From Chloroflexota bacterium (GTDB lineage: Bacteria; Chloroflexota; Limnocylindria; Limnocylindrales; CSP1-4): a DNA stretch of 25,040 bases. Under the pieces are notes generated by a model. It was given only the letters and a program-made list of their open reading frames with translations. It was not told the DNA's origin and did not search any database. This document shows positions 1-6,083 of this stretch, piece by piece (position 1 is the first letter of the stretch; every line of letters begins with the position of its first letter). Location: NCBI GenBank assembly GCA_027457005.1, contig DAIDTV010000001.1, positions 272-25,311 on the forward strand. Direction: 5' to 3'. The position numbers and the translations under genes are program-made.

Positions 1-788
1 ATGAACGGGCGCAGCCGGTTCGACAGCTCGACCTGCGTCCGCTGTAACGCCGCGAGGCGCTCGTCGTCCGAGCCCTGGACCTCGGCCGGATCGTCGAGCC
101 CCCAGTGCAGGGAGTTGTGCTCGCCCGGGAAGACCGGGCAGGCCTGTCGCGCACGATCGCAGACGGTGATCACGTAGTCGAACGGCTGATCGAGGAACTC
201 CGCGACCGACTTGGACCTGGCGGCCGACCAGTCGATCCCCGCCGCGGCCAGCACGCGCACCGCGAGAGGGTGGACGCCGCGCGGCTCGGTGCCCGCCGAG
301 AAGACCTCGAAGTCCGGGCCCCCGTACGCGCCGAGCATCGCCTCGGCCATCTGGCTGCGCGCGGAGTTCCCGGTGCACACGAACAGCACGCGGACGGGGC
401 GGTCGGACATGGCACGTTCCTCCATGCTGTCCCGGGCACGGCCGGCCGCGGAGACGATCGATTCCAGGTCGGTCAGCTCGGCATCCAGCCGGTCGAGATC
501 GGCGCGGCTGCGCGCCACGGCCGCGCGCTGCTCGGCGATGAGCGGGACCAGGGTCGCGTCCGGCGCCGCCCGCTCGACGCACAGCGCGGCGACGCGTCCG
601 GCTCGCTCCGGCGACAGCCCGAGCCATCGCAGCGCGACCACGAGCCTCAGCCTGGCGAGGTCCGCCTCGCCGTACCGGCGATACCCGTTGGCGGCCCGCG
701 GGGCCGGCGGGAGCACGCCGGCCGACTCGTAGTAGCGCACGGCAGACGGCTCCACGCCTGCCTTCCTCGCGAGCTCCGAGACTCTCAC
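1..788 (-). CDS. MerR-family regulator fused to LMW-type arsenate reductase (partial, 3' end beyond window)
   Basis: One uninterrupted frame joins two families. Residues 1-120 are a MerR-type regulator: N-terminal helix-turn-helix with AVRYYESAGVL and GYRRYGEADL, then a dimerisation helix. It has a single cysteine, Cys70. From about residue 127 comes a low-molecular-weight-phosphatase-fold arsenate reductase with the P-loop CTGNSARSQMAE (Cys138, Arg144) and resolving-cysteine candidates Cys210 and Cys217 in VCDRARQACP. Family knowledge: such enzymes reduce As(V) to As(III) with thioredoxin- or mycothiol-type thiols. The start is GTG 788, 6 nt after a -10 hexamer, without a ribosome site. An internal ATG at 410 has GGAGGA 7 nt upstream, so free ArsC could also be made. 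The stop lies left of the window, but nearly the whole ArsC domain is present. Inference: the regulator half senses As(III) or another thiophilic metal and autoregulates. Confidence 0.88.
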   Translation of the reverse strand, partial: MRVSELARKAGVEPSAVRYYESAGVLPPAPRAANGYRRYGEADLARLRLVVALRWLGLSPERAGRVAALCVERAAPDATLVPLIAEQRAAVARSRADLDRLDAELTDLESIVSAAGRARDSMEERAMSDRPVRVLFVCTGNSARSQMAEAMLGAYGGPDFEVFSAGTEPRGVHPLAVRVLAAAGIDWSAARSKSVAEFLDQPFDYVITVCDRARQACPVFPGEHNSLHWGLDDPAEVQGSDDERLAALQRTQVELSNRLRPF

Positions 789-794
789 CAGCCG

Positions 795-825
795 ACCGTA
801 CACCTTCGAGCCACTTGAAGGTCAA
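795..825 (-). promoter_or_regulatory. MerR-type promoter with dyad operator inside a 19-bp spacer
   Basis: Reading the minus strand, a -35 TTGACC (825-820) and a -10 TACGGT (800-795) are separated by 19 bp. The spacer region carries the near-perfect dyad ACCTTCAAG-N3-CTCGAAGGT (822-802), with 8 of 9 arm positions matching. An over-long 19-bp spacer occupied by a dyad is the hallmark of promoters activated by MerR-family proteins through DNA distortion. The GTG start of the MerR-ArsC gene lies 6 nt after the -10, so the predicted transcript is leaderless and autoregulated. Confidence 0.88.
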
Positions 826-832
826 GCAGCGA

Positions 833-904
833 GCCCCACGTTGCGGCTGGGCCCCACCCTGCGGCTGGGCCCCACGTTGCGGCTGAGTGCCACCCTGCAG
901 GCCC
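833..904. repeat. 18-bp tandem repeat, three copies plus a decayed fourth
   Basis: Units of 18 bp begin at 833, 851 and 869, alternating GCCCCACGTTGCGGCTGG and GCCCCACCCTGCGGCTGG. A degenerate fourth copy runs from 887. The array sits in the divergent intergenic region between the MerR-ArsC promoter and the DUF1684 gene. It could be a simple slippage expansion or repeated binding sites. No function is visible. Confidence 0.75.
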
Positions 905-975
905 GGGATCACCCTGCCGGTCGCACTGCGCCTGTGGCGCCGGGCACAGCCGGGCAGATCGGTCGCGTGACGTCG

Positions 976-981
976 TAGTCT
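976..981 (+). promoter_or_regulatory. -10 element of leaderless DUF1684 gene
   Basis: TAGTCT ends 6 nt before ATG 988, which places the transcription start on the A of the start codon. No Shine-Dalgarno sequence is present. No convincing -35 is visible. Confidence 0.55.
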
Positions 982-987
982 GTGCCG

Positions 988-1593
988 ATGCACGACCACC
1001 AGCACGGACACGAGCCCGCCGGCGGGCATCCGCACGAGGTTTCCGCGGTCTATGCCGAGGCTCTCGGCGGCTACCGGCGCTCGAAGGACCAGACGTTCGC
1101 GCACGACGCCGACAGTCCGCTCCTGCCCGAGGACCGGGCCCACTTCGGCGGCCTGCGGTACTTCGCGCCGGATCTCGGGTACCGGCTCGAGGGGGTGCGC
1201 GCGGAGCCGTATGCCGGCGAGGGCACCCCCGACTTCACGATGCAGACCTCCGATGGGCAGACGCGCCGTGCACGCCGCATCGCCACGCTGCGCTTCGAAC
1301 TCGGTGGCCGGCCGCTCGCGCTCCACGCCTACGGATTCGCGGATTCCGAGGAGGGGTCGCTGTTCATCCCCTTCGCCGACGCGACGAGCGGGCAGGAGAC
1401 GTATGGGGCAGGCAGGTACCTGGACCTGGAACCCGAGGACGATGGAAGCTACACGCTGGACTTCAACCTGGCCTATCACCCGCTGTGTGTCTATTCGCCG
1501 TACTTCTCCTGCCCGCTCCCACCGGCCGAGAACCGGCTCCCGGTCCGCATCGAGGCCGGCGAGATGCTGCCGGAGGGGATCGGCGGGCACTGA
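988..1593 (+). CDS. DUF1684 family protein
   Basis: The 201-residue protein matches the DUF1684 family by its conserved order: YRRSKDQTF near the N terminus, the L-P-FGGLRYFAPDLGYRL segment, the GGRPLALHAYGF core, LFIPFADATSGQETYGAGRYLDLE and the C-terminal FNLAYHPLCVYSPYFSCPLPPAENRLPV. The function of the family is not established. It has no signal peptide or membrane segment, so it is probably cytoplasmic. The N terminus is His-rich (MHDHQHGHE), which could bind metal; that is inference only. I chose ATG 988 rather than in-frame GTG 982 because it lies 6 nt after a -10 hexamer. The gene stands alone, divergent from the MerR-ArsC gene. Confidence 0.88.
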   Translation: MHDHQHGHEPAGGHPHEVSAVYAEALGGYRRSKDQTFAHDADSPLLPEDRAHFGGLRYFAPDLGYRLEGVRAEPYAGEGTPDFTMQTSDGQTRRARRIATLRFELGGRPLALHAYGFADSEEGSLFIPFADATSGQETYGAGRYLDLEPEDDGSYTLDFNLAYHPLCVYSPYFSCPLPPAENRLPVRIEAGEMLPEGIGGH

Positions 1594-1637
1594 CTCGCCC
1601 CGTGCGGCGCCCGGCGACCATCCCCGGGGGCATCGGC

Positions 1638-1694
1638 CGACCGGCGGGGCCGTTGCCGGCCGGCGGGGCTGTTACCGGCCGGCGGGGCCTTGCG
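1638..1694. repeat. 19-bp tandem repeat, three copies
   Basis: Three adjacent 19-bp units start at 1638, 1657 and 1676, with the core CCGGCGGGGC followed by a variable TTRC/TTGCG tail. The array follows the DUF1684 stop, upstream of the structured leader of the sulfurtransferase gene. The G+C-rich unit may fold but has no clear role. Confidence 0.7.
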
Positions 1695-1763
1695 CCGACG
1701 GCGCCGGTGTGGCAACGTTCGCGCCCTGATGCACAACGCCTGCATGTGTCCGTGCCGGTATGC

Positions 1764-1928
1764 GGCCCTCCGTCCACTGGACGGGGCCTGAGGCGGCGCG
1801 TCCACCAGCCGGCGCCGCATCGCGGGCCAGGGCCGCAGTCGGAGACGACTGCGGCTTTCGCATTTTCCGGGGCATCGGCGACCCGCAGGGATCGCGGCCC
1901 ATGCCAGCCCGAGGCAGAGCAGCCGGGC
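1764..1928 (+). promoter_or_regulatory. Structured 5' leader of the thiosulfate sulfurtransferase gene (candidate cis-regulatory RNA)
   Basis: The roughly 350 bp between DUF1684 and the sulfurtransferase hold no credible gene but contain five consecutive potential hairpins. They are 1764-1788 (10 bp, 2-nt bulge, loop ACT), 1793-1818 (7 bp), 1832-1855 (10 perfect bp with a GAGA loop), 1871-1905 (outer GGCAT/ATGCC, inner CCC/GGG stem) and 1907-1928 (7 bp with a GA bulge). A strong Shine-Dalgarno AGGAGG follows at 1931-1936, before GTG 1943. I do not recognise a known riboswitch class. Hairpins arise easily in GC-rich DNA, so this is a candidate only. Confidence 0.4.
1832..1865 (+). terminator. 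Intrinsic terminator or attenuator hairpin
   Basis: GCCGCAGTCG-GAGA-CGACTGCGGC is a perfect 10-bp stem with a GNRA-type loop. It is followed by an interrupted T-rich stretch (TTTCGCATTTT). It may end the DUF1684 transcript, or attenuate a transcript entering the sulfurtransferase gene. Confidence 0.5.
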
Positions 1929-1942
1929 ACAGGAGGATCAAG

Positions 1943-2788
1943 GTGAGCGTCCCCACCACGTCGGCCGTCCAGGCGCTCGTGTCGCCGGAGTGGGCCAGGG
2001 AACATCTCGACGACCGGACCGTCCGCTTCGTGGAAGTGGACGTGGACACGACCGCGTATCAGCAGGCGCATCTCCCGGGTGCCGTCGCCTGGGACTGGAC
2101 CACCCAGCTCGCCGACGACGTGCGCCGCGACCTCGCGTCGCGGGAGGACTTCTCGGCGTTGCTGAGCCGTTCAGGGATCGGGCCGGACACGCACGTCGTG
2201 CTGTACGGCGACAACAACGACTGGTTCGCCGCGTGGGCGTACTGGCAGCTCAAGCTGTTCGACTGGCGGAAGGTCAGCCTGCTCGACGGCGGGCGGCGGT
2301 ACTGGCTCGACAACGGCTACCCGATCACCACCGACGTCCCCGGTTACCCTGAGACCGGCATCCGGCTTCCCGAGCCCTCGTACGCACTGCGAGCGTTCCG
2401 CGACGACATCCTGCCGAACGTCGGCGGCGGTGCCATCGCGCTGGTCGACGTGCGCTCGCCGGCCGAATTCGAGGGCGAGGTGATCGCGCCTCCCGGCATG
2501 ACCGAGACCGCGCAGCGGGGCGGCCACATCCCGGGCGCCGCGTCGATCCCCTGGTCGCAGGCGGTGGCAGACGACGGCCGCTTCAGGGCCCCGGATGAGC
2601 TGCGCCGGCTCTACGGCTCGAAGGGCATCACGCCCGACCGGGACGTCATCGCCTACTGCCGGATCGGCGAACGCTCGAGCCACACCTGGTTCGTGCTCCA
2701 CGAGCTGCTGGGCTACCCGAAGGTCCGCAACTACGACGGCTCCTGGACCGAGTGGGGTTCGATGGTGGGCGTGCCCATCGAGAAGTAG
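1943..2788 (+). CDS. Thiosulfate sulfurtransferase (tandem rhodanese, CysA2/SseA type)
   Basis: This 281-residue two-domain rhodanese transfers sulfane sulfur from thiosulfate to cyanide or other thiophiles and is cytoplasmic. The N-terminal inactive domain (about 10-130) includes FVEVDVDTTAY and HLPGAVAWDW. The C-terminal catalytic domain (about 150-278) includes the active loop CRIGERS with Cys239 and the family tail YDGSWTEWGSMVGVPIE. Length and motifs match the CysA2-like thiosulfate sulfurtransferases of Actinomycetota. GTG 1943 was chosen because AGGAGG lies 6 nt upstream and the family N terminus starts there. The frame is open further upstream, but that part is not conserved-looking. 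It is preceded by an unusually structured leader and has no sulfur-assimilation genes next to it in the window. Confidence 0.93.
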   Translation: MSVPTTSAVQALVSPEWAREHLDDRTVRFVEVDVDTTAYQQAHLPGAVAWDWTTQLADDVRRDLASREDFSALLSRSGIGPDTHVVLYGDNNDWFAAWAYWQLKLFDWRKVSLLDGGRRYWLDNGYPITTDVPGYPETGIRLPEPSYALRAFRDDILPNVGGGAIALVDVRSPAEFEGEVIAPPGMTETAQRGGHIPGAASIPWSQAVADDGRFRAPDELRRLYGSKGITPDRDVIAYCRIGERSSHTWFVLHELLGYPKVRNYDGSWTEWGSMVGVPIEK

Positions 2789-2797
2789 GGCTGGCGG

Positions 2798-2848
2798 GCT
2801 GCCACCCCCGAACCCACGGGCGTCCCTGGCTGCCACTCCCGAACCCAC
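2798..2848. repeat. Two copies of a 20-bp element, 30-bp period
   Basis: GGCTGCCACCCCCGAACCCA and a one-mismatch copy (T for C) start 30 bp apart, at about 2798 and 2828, directly after the sulfurtransferase stop. The stretch to the convergent thioesterase gene is otherwise featureless. No U-tract terminator is visible. Confidence 0.55.
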
Positions 2849-2893
2849 CGGGGGTGCGGCGGTGGCCGCTGGAACCGACCTCCGATGGCGCGC

Positions 2894-3373
2894 CTACTCC
2901 CAGCGGTGATAGGCGAGATGGCCCGGCCGGACGGCCACGAAGATGCCACGGAAGGTTGCGCACCGCTCCTCGTGTGCCTCGAGCACGGACTCGACCGTGG
3001 CCCGGTCGCCGCTCAGTTCCACCACGCGCGCCCGCAGCGTGACCGGGCCGTCCGTCGGGGTCGGCCGCAGGAGGCGCACCTCGAATGAGGCGGTGACCGT
3101 GGCCGGGACCTGGTCGCTGCCCGCCGCCCGCATCAGGGCCACCGCCGCCGCCCAGTTGCTGTGACAGTCGAGCAACGTGCCGATGACACCGCCGTTGAGC
3201 GCGCCGGGGAACGCCTCGTAGCGGGTCTCGGGCCGCCACTCCGCGACGACCTCGTCACCGCGTTCGAAGCTGCGGAGGTGGAGTCCGGCAGGGTTGGCGG
3301 GCCCACAGCCGTAGCAGACGCTCCGGGGGGCCAGCAGCTCCTGCAGGCTCTGCCTGGCATGCGTCTCGGTCAT
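2894..3373 (-). CDS. PaaI-type hotdog-fold thioesterase
   Basis: This 159-residue hotdog-fold protein is expected to hydrolyse acyl-CoA thioesters in the cytoplasm. Visible family features are the N-terminal CYGCGPANPAGLHL segment, the catalytic-region motif FPGALNGGVIGTLLDCHSNWAA, where the helix after NGG carries the acidic residue of the 4HBT/PaaI superfamily, and the strand LRARVVEL. The CxxC near residue 20 is typical of the subgroup related to human THEM4-like proteins. The substrate is unknown. The start ATG 3373 lies 7 nt after a minus-strand -10 hexamer TACACT, so the mRNA is probably leaderless. It is divergent from the methyltransferase-like gene at 3481. Confidence 0.85.
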   Translation of the reverse strand: MTETHARQSLQELLAPRSVCYGCGPANPAGLHLRSFERGDEVVAEWRPETRYEAFPGALNGGVIGTLLDCHSNWAAAVALMRAAGSDQVPATVTASFEVRLLRPTPTDGPVTLRARVVELSGDRATVESVLEAHEERCATFRGIFVAVRPGHLAYHRWE

Positions 3374-3380
3374 GCGCGGC

Positions 3381-3386
3381 AGTGTA
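3381..3386 (-). promoter_or_regulatory. -10 element of leaderless thioesterase gene
   Basis: On the minus strand TACACT is followed by 7 nt and then ATG 3373. No Shine-Dalgarno sequence is present. Confidence 0.5.
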
Positions 3387-3468
3387 CGCGGGGGTCCGCT
3401 CGCGGGACGTGGGCCGGGGCCTCGCGGCCGGAAACGGCGGGGCGGTGGCTGGATCGGCCCGCGTGCAG

Positions 3469-3474
3469 TACCGT
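3469..3474 (+). promoter_or_regulatory. -10 element of leaderless methyltransferase-like gene
   Basis: TACCGT is followed by exactly 6 nt and ATG 3481. No ribosome-binding site is present, so a leaderless transcript is predicted. Confidence 0.5.
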
Positions 3475-3480
3475 GCACGG

Positions 3481-3960
3481 ATGCAGCGCGCGCTCCCCGA
3501 CCTGGGCCCTCGCGGCGAGGGCTGGGTCGTCCTGCAGGGCATCATCTTCGTAGTGATCTTCGGCGCGGGCTGGATGGGCCCCGCCTGGACCGGGACGCCG
3601 CGGCTGGCGGGCACCGCGCTCGGGATCGCGGCCATCGCGGCGGGCGGATCGCTGGCGCTCCGCGGCGTCATCGACCTCGGGGAGAATCTGACCGCAGTTC
3701 CGCGGCCCAAGGCCCGCGCGCGGCTGGTCGAACGCGGGGCGTACCGGATGGTTCGCCACCCCATCTACGGCGGGCTCGTGCTGGGCGCGATCGGCTGGGG
3801 CCTGGCCATGGCAGCGCCGCTCGCGATCGCGGCCGGGGCGTTGCTCGGCGTGTTCTTCGACCTCAAGTCGCGCCGGGAGGAGGCGTGGCTCACCGACCGC
3901 TACGCGGAGTACCCGGCGTACCGCGCCAGGACGCGCAAGCTGCTGCCCTGGATCTACTGA
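3481..3960 (+). CDS. Isoprenylcysteine carboxyl methyltransferase (ICMT)-like membrane protein
   Basis: The 159-residue integral membrane protein has about four hydrophobic segments: GIIFVVIFGAGWMG, GTALGIAAIAAGGSLAL, a YGGLVLGAIGWGLAMA segment, and AIAAGALLGVFF. It ends with the ICMT/PEMT-type SAM-binding signature: ERGAYRMVRHPIYGG, then REEAWLTDRYAEYPAYRARTRK. Family knowledge: these use S-adenosylmethionine to methylate lipid or prenyl substrates, but bacterial substrates are mostly unknown. ATG 3481 was preferred over an upstream in-frame ATG at 3382 because a -10 hexamer lies 6 nt before it and the upstream extension is not membrane-like. The stop overlaps the convergent nucleoside hydrolase stop by 7 bp. 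Confidence 0.82.
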   Translation: MQRALPDLGPRGEGWVVLQGIIFVVIFGAGWMGPAWTGTPRLAGTALGIAAIAAGGSLALRGVIDLGENLTAVPRPKARARLVERGAYRMVRHPIYGGLVLGAIGWGLAMAAPLAIAAGALLGVFFDLKSRREEAWLTDRYAEYPAYRARTRKLLPWIY

Positions 3961-4898
3961 CCCGTCCCGTAGCTCGCGATCGCCCCCACCATCAGGTCCC
4001 AGAACCGCGGCGCGTCGAGCCTGGTGCCCACCAGGACGTTCTTCGGCAGGTGCAGGACGTCATGCAGGTCCACCACCGTGCGGCCGTACGAGAACTCGGC
4101 GTGGGTCTCGATATCGACGTGAGCGGGCTGCGTCTCGACCAGCGTCGGATCGATCACCCACGCCACCGCGGTGGGATCGTGGAGTGGCGGACCGTCGATG
4201 CCGTGGAGTTCCCGGTAGGTGCCCGCGAAGAAGCGCAGCATCTCCACCGTGAAGTCACCCAGCGGCGTGTGGAGATCGGCGAAGCGCCCGATGATGTCCG
4301 GGGTGGCCCTCGCCTGGTGGGTCAACTCGAGCCCGCACATGGTGATGGGGACGCCACTCTCGAAGACGATGCGGGCGGCCTCGGGGTCGACCAGGATGTT
4401 GAACTCGGCCGAGGGCGTCTGGTTGCCGAACCCCCACGCGCCGCCCATCAGCGAGACGTGCCGGATCTTCGGCAGGATGCGCGGCTCGCGCCGCATCGCG
4501 AGGGCAATGTTGGTGAGCGGCCCGGTGGGAACCAGCATGATGTCGCCGTCGGAGGCCAGCAGCAGCTCGATGATCAGGTCCACGGCGTGACGCGGGTCGA
4601 GCGGCACGTCCGGCTCGCCGGCGAAGGTGGGCCCCTCGAGCCCGGATTCGCCGTGGATGTTCGCGGCGACCCGCTGTGCCCGCACCAGCGGCCGATCGCA
4701 CCCGGCCGCGACAGGCACGCCGCGGATCCCCGCCCGGCTGCAGACGCGCCGAGCGTTCAGGGTGGTCTTGGGCAGGGTCTGGTTGCCGGCCACCGTGGTG
4801 ATCGCGAGCAGGTCGATCGCGGGCGACGCGTTCGCGAGCAGGATGGCCATCGCGTCGTCGTGGCCTGGGTCGCAATCGAGGATGATCTTCTGGGGCAC
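3954..4898 (-). CDS. Nucleoside hydrolase (inosine/uridine-preferring family)
   Basis: The 314-residue cytoplasmic enzyme belongs to the calcium-dependent nucleoside hydrolases, which cleave the N-glycosidic bond of ribonucleosides to free base and ribose. The N-terminal DCDPGHDDA (Asp8, Asp10, Asp14, Asp15) is the Ca/ribose-binding signature. VPTGPLTNIALA, the SLMGGAW segment, NILVDPEAA and the C-terminal LHDPTAVAW are further family landmarks. Full length is as expected. The start is GTG 4898 with AAAGGAG 8 nt upstream. It diverges from the PsuG gene, which also releases uracil from a uracil-ribose compound, so the pair is probably a base-salvage unit. Whether it prefers uridine, cytidine or purine nucleosides cannot be read from the sequence. 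Confidence 0.93.
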   Translation of the reverse strand: MPQKIILDCDPGHDDAMAILLANASPAIDLLAITTVAGNQTLPKTTLNARRVCSRAGIRGVPVAAGCDRPLVRAQRVAANIHGESGLEGPTFAGEPDVPLDPRHAVDLIIELLLASDGDIMLVPTGPLTNIALAMRREPRILPKIRHVSLMGGAWGFGNQTPSAEFNILVDPEAARIVFESGVPITMCGLELTHQARATPDIIGRFADLHTPLGDFTVEMLRFFAGTYRELHGIDGPPLHDPTAVAWVIDPTLVETQPAHVDIETHAEFSYGRTVVDLHDVLHLPKNVLVGTRLDAPRFWDLMVGAIASYGTGQ

Positions 4899-5002
4899 GG
4901 GGCCGGCTCCTTTCGCGCGGAGGTGATCGGTCCATCCCGACTCGATCGGCCCATTCTGGGCCCTTGCCGGTCCGACGGCTGCCGGCGTTACGAGGAGCGA
5001 AC

Positions 5003-5995
5003 ATGACGAGGGAGACGGTGGAAGGTCGCGGCCGGACGGAATCCCGACGCCCCGTGCCGGCCGGTGTCGCGTCGGTCCTCCGGGTGGCCCCGGAAGTCGC
5101 CGACGCCCTCCGCCGGGGGCGCCCGGTGGTGGCCCTCGAGTCGACCCTGATCACCCACGGCTTCCCCTACCCGGAGAACCTCTCCATCGCCCGCGGGAGC
5201 GAGAGCGAGGTGCGCGCCGGGGGGGCCGTGCCCGCCACGATCGCGGTCCGCGACGGCAGGCTGCTGATCGGGCTGGAGGACGTCGAGCTCGAGACGCTCG
5301 CGACTGCCGGCGGCGTCGCGAAGGTCGCCCGGCCAACGCTGGCCGCCAGCCTCGCACGAGGAGGCTGGGGGGCCACCACGGTGTCCGCGACGATGATCGC
5401 CGCGCACGCCGCGGGCATCCGGGTCTTTGCCACGGGCGGGATCGGTGGCGTGCACCGGGGAGCGCTGGTGAACGCCGGGGGCGGATCCGGCAGCCTGGAC
5501 ATCTCGGCCGACCTGGACGAGCTGGCCCGCACGCCGGTCGCCGTGGTGAGCGCGGGGCCCAAGCTCATCCTGGACGTTGCGCTGACCGTCGAGGCGCTGG
5601 AGACGCGAGGCGTGCCGCTGCTGACGATCGGCGGTGACGAGGTGCCCGCGTTCTGGGCCCGGCGGAGCGGCGTCCCTTCGCCGCTCGTCGTCGCATCGCC
5701 CGAGGAGGCCGCGCAGATCGCCGGGACGCACCTCGGCCTGGCCCTGGGATCGGGCCTGCTGGTGTGCGTTCCGGTGCCCGCAGGAGACGAGGTGCCGCGC
5801 GAGCAGATCGAGCCGGTGATCGAGCGGGCGGTCGCGGAAGCGGCGGCGGCCGGGATCCACGGCGCAGCGCTGACCCCGTGGCTGCTGGCACGGATCGCCG
5901 ACCTGACGGCCGACGCGTCGGTGCGGGCAAATCTCGCGCTGATCCGCAACAACGCGCGCGTCGCGGCCGGGCTGGCGGCCGCGCTCGCCTCCTGA
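5003..5995 (+). CDS. psuG: Pseudouridine-5'-phosphate glycosidase
   Basis: This 330-residue enzyme reversibly splits pseudouridine 5'-phosphate to uracil and ribose 5-phosphate by breaking a C-C glycosidic bond. Signatures are VALESTLITHGFPYPEN (Glu46), FATGGIGGVHRGA, SLDISADL (acidic residues of the metal site) and VVSAGPKLILD, where Lys187 corresponds to the Schiff-base lysine. The C-terminal LTPWLL and RANLALIRNNARVAAGLA also fit the family. ATG 5003 was chosen for its GAGGAG Shine-Dalgarno 5 nt upstream; an earlier in-frame ATG at 4964 lacks one. The usual partner kinase PsuK is not adjacent. A divergent nucleoside hydrolase is. The non-conserved first 20 residues are Arg-rich. Confidence 0.93.
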   Translation: MTRETVEGRGRTESRRPVPAGVASVLRVAPEVADALRRGRPVVALESTLITHGFPYPENLSIARGSESEVRAGGAVPATIAVRDGRLLIGLEDVELETLATAGGVAKVARPTLAASLARGGWGATTVSATMIAAHAAGIRVFATGGIGGVHRGALVNAGGGSGSLDISADLDELARTPVAVVSAGPKLILDVALTVEALETRGVPLLTIGGDEVPAFWARRSGVPSPLVVASPEEAAQIAGTHLGLALGSGLLVCVPVPAGDEVPREQIEPVIERAVAEAAAAGIHGAALTPWLLARIADLTADASVRANLALIRNNARVAAGLAAALAS

Positions 5996-5996
5996 T

Positions 5997-6050
5997 CCGG
6001 GAACGGGGTCCCGGCGTCCGGCCCGAACACCCGCGGCCGGGATCCGGACG
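5997..6050 (+). terminator. Two consecutive GC-rich hairpins after psuG
   Basis: CCGGGA-N6-TCCCGG (5997-6014) starts right after the psuG stop. CGTCCGG and CCGGACG then bound a second stem at 6015-6050, with an inner CCCG/CGGG. There is no T tract, so termination here would be non-canonical or factor-assisted. Confidence 0.35.
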
Positions 6051-6083
6051 TCGTGGTGGACGCGCCGGCGCTCATGGGGCAGA

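Noticed and set aside
105..818. Long plus-strand open frames opposite the MerR-ArsC gene
   Set aside because: They are antisense shadows in GC-rich DNA. Their sequences are Arg/Gly/Ala-rich without domains, and the minus-strand frame has clear family motifs.
1760..1942. N-terminal extension of the sulfurtransferase frame to 1760
   Set aside because: The family N terminus begins at GTG 1943 with an ideal AGGAGG site, and the upstream part is a structured non-coding leader.
3372..5006. 544-residue plus-strand frame across the methyltransferase and nucleoside hydrolase genes
   Set aside because: It is an artefact of third-position GC bias. It overlaps two well-supported genes and has no recognisable domain.
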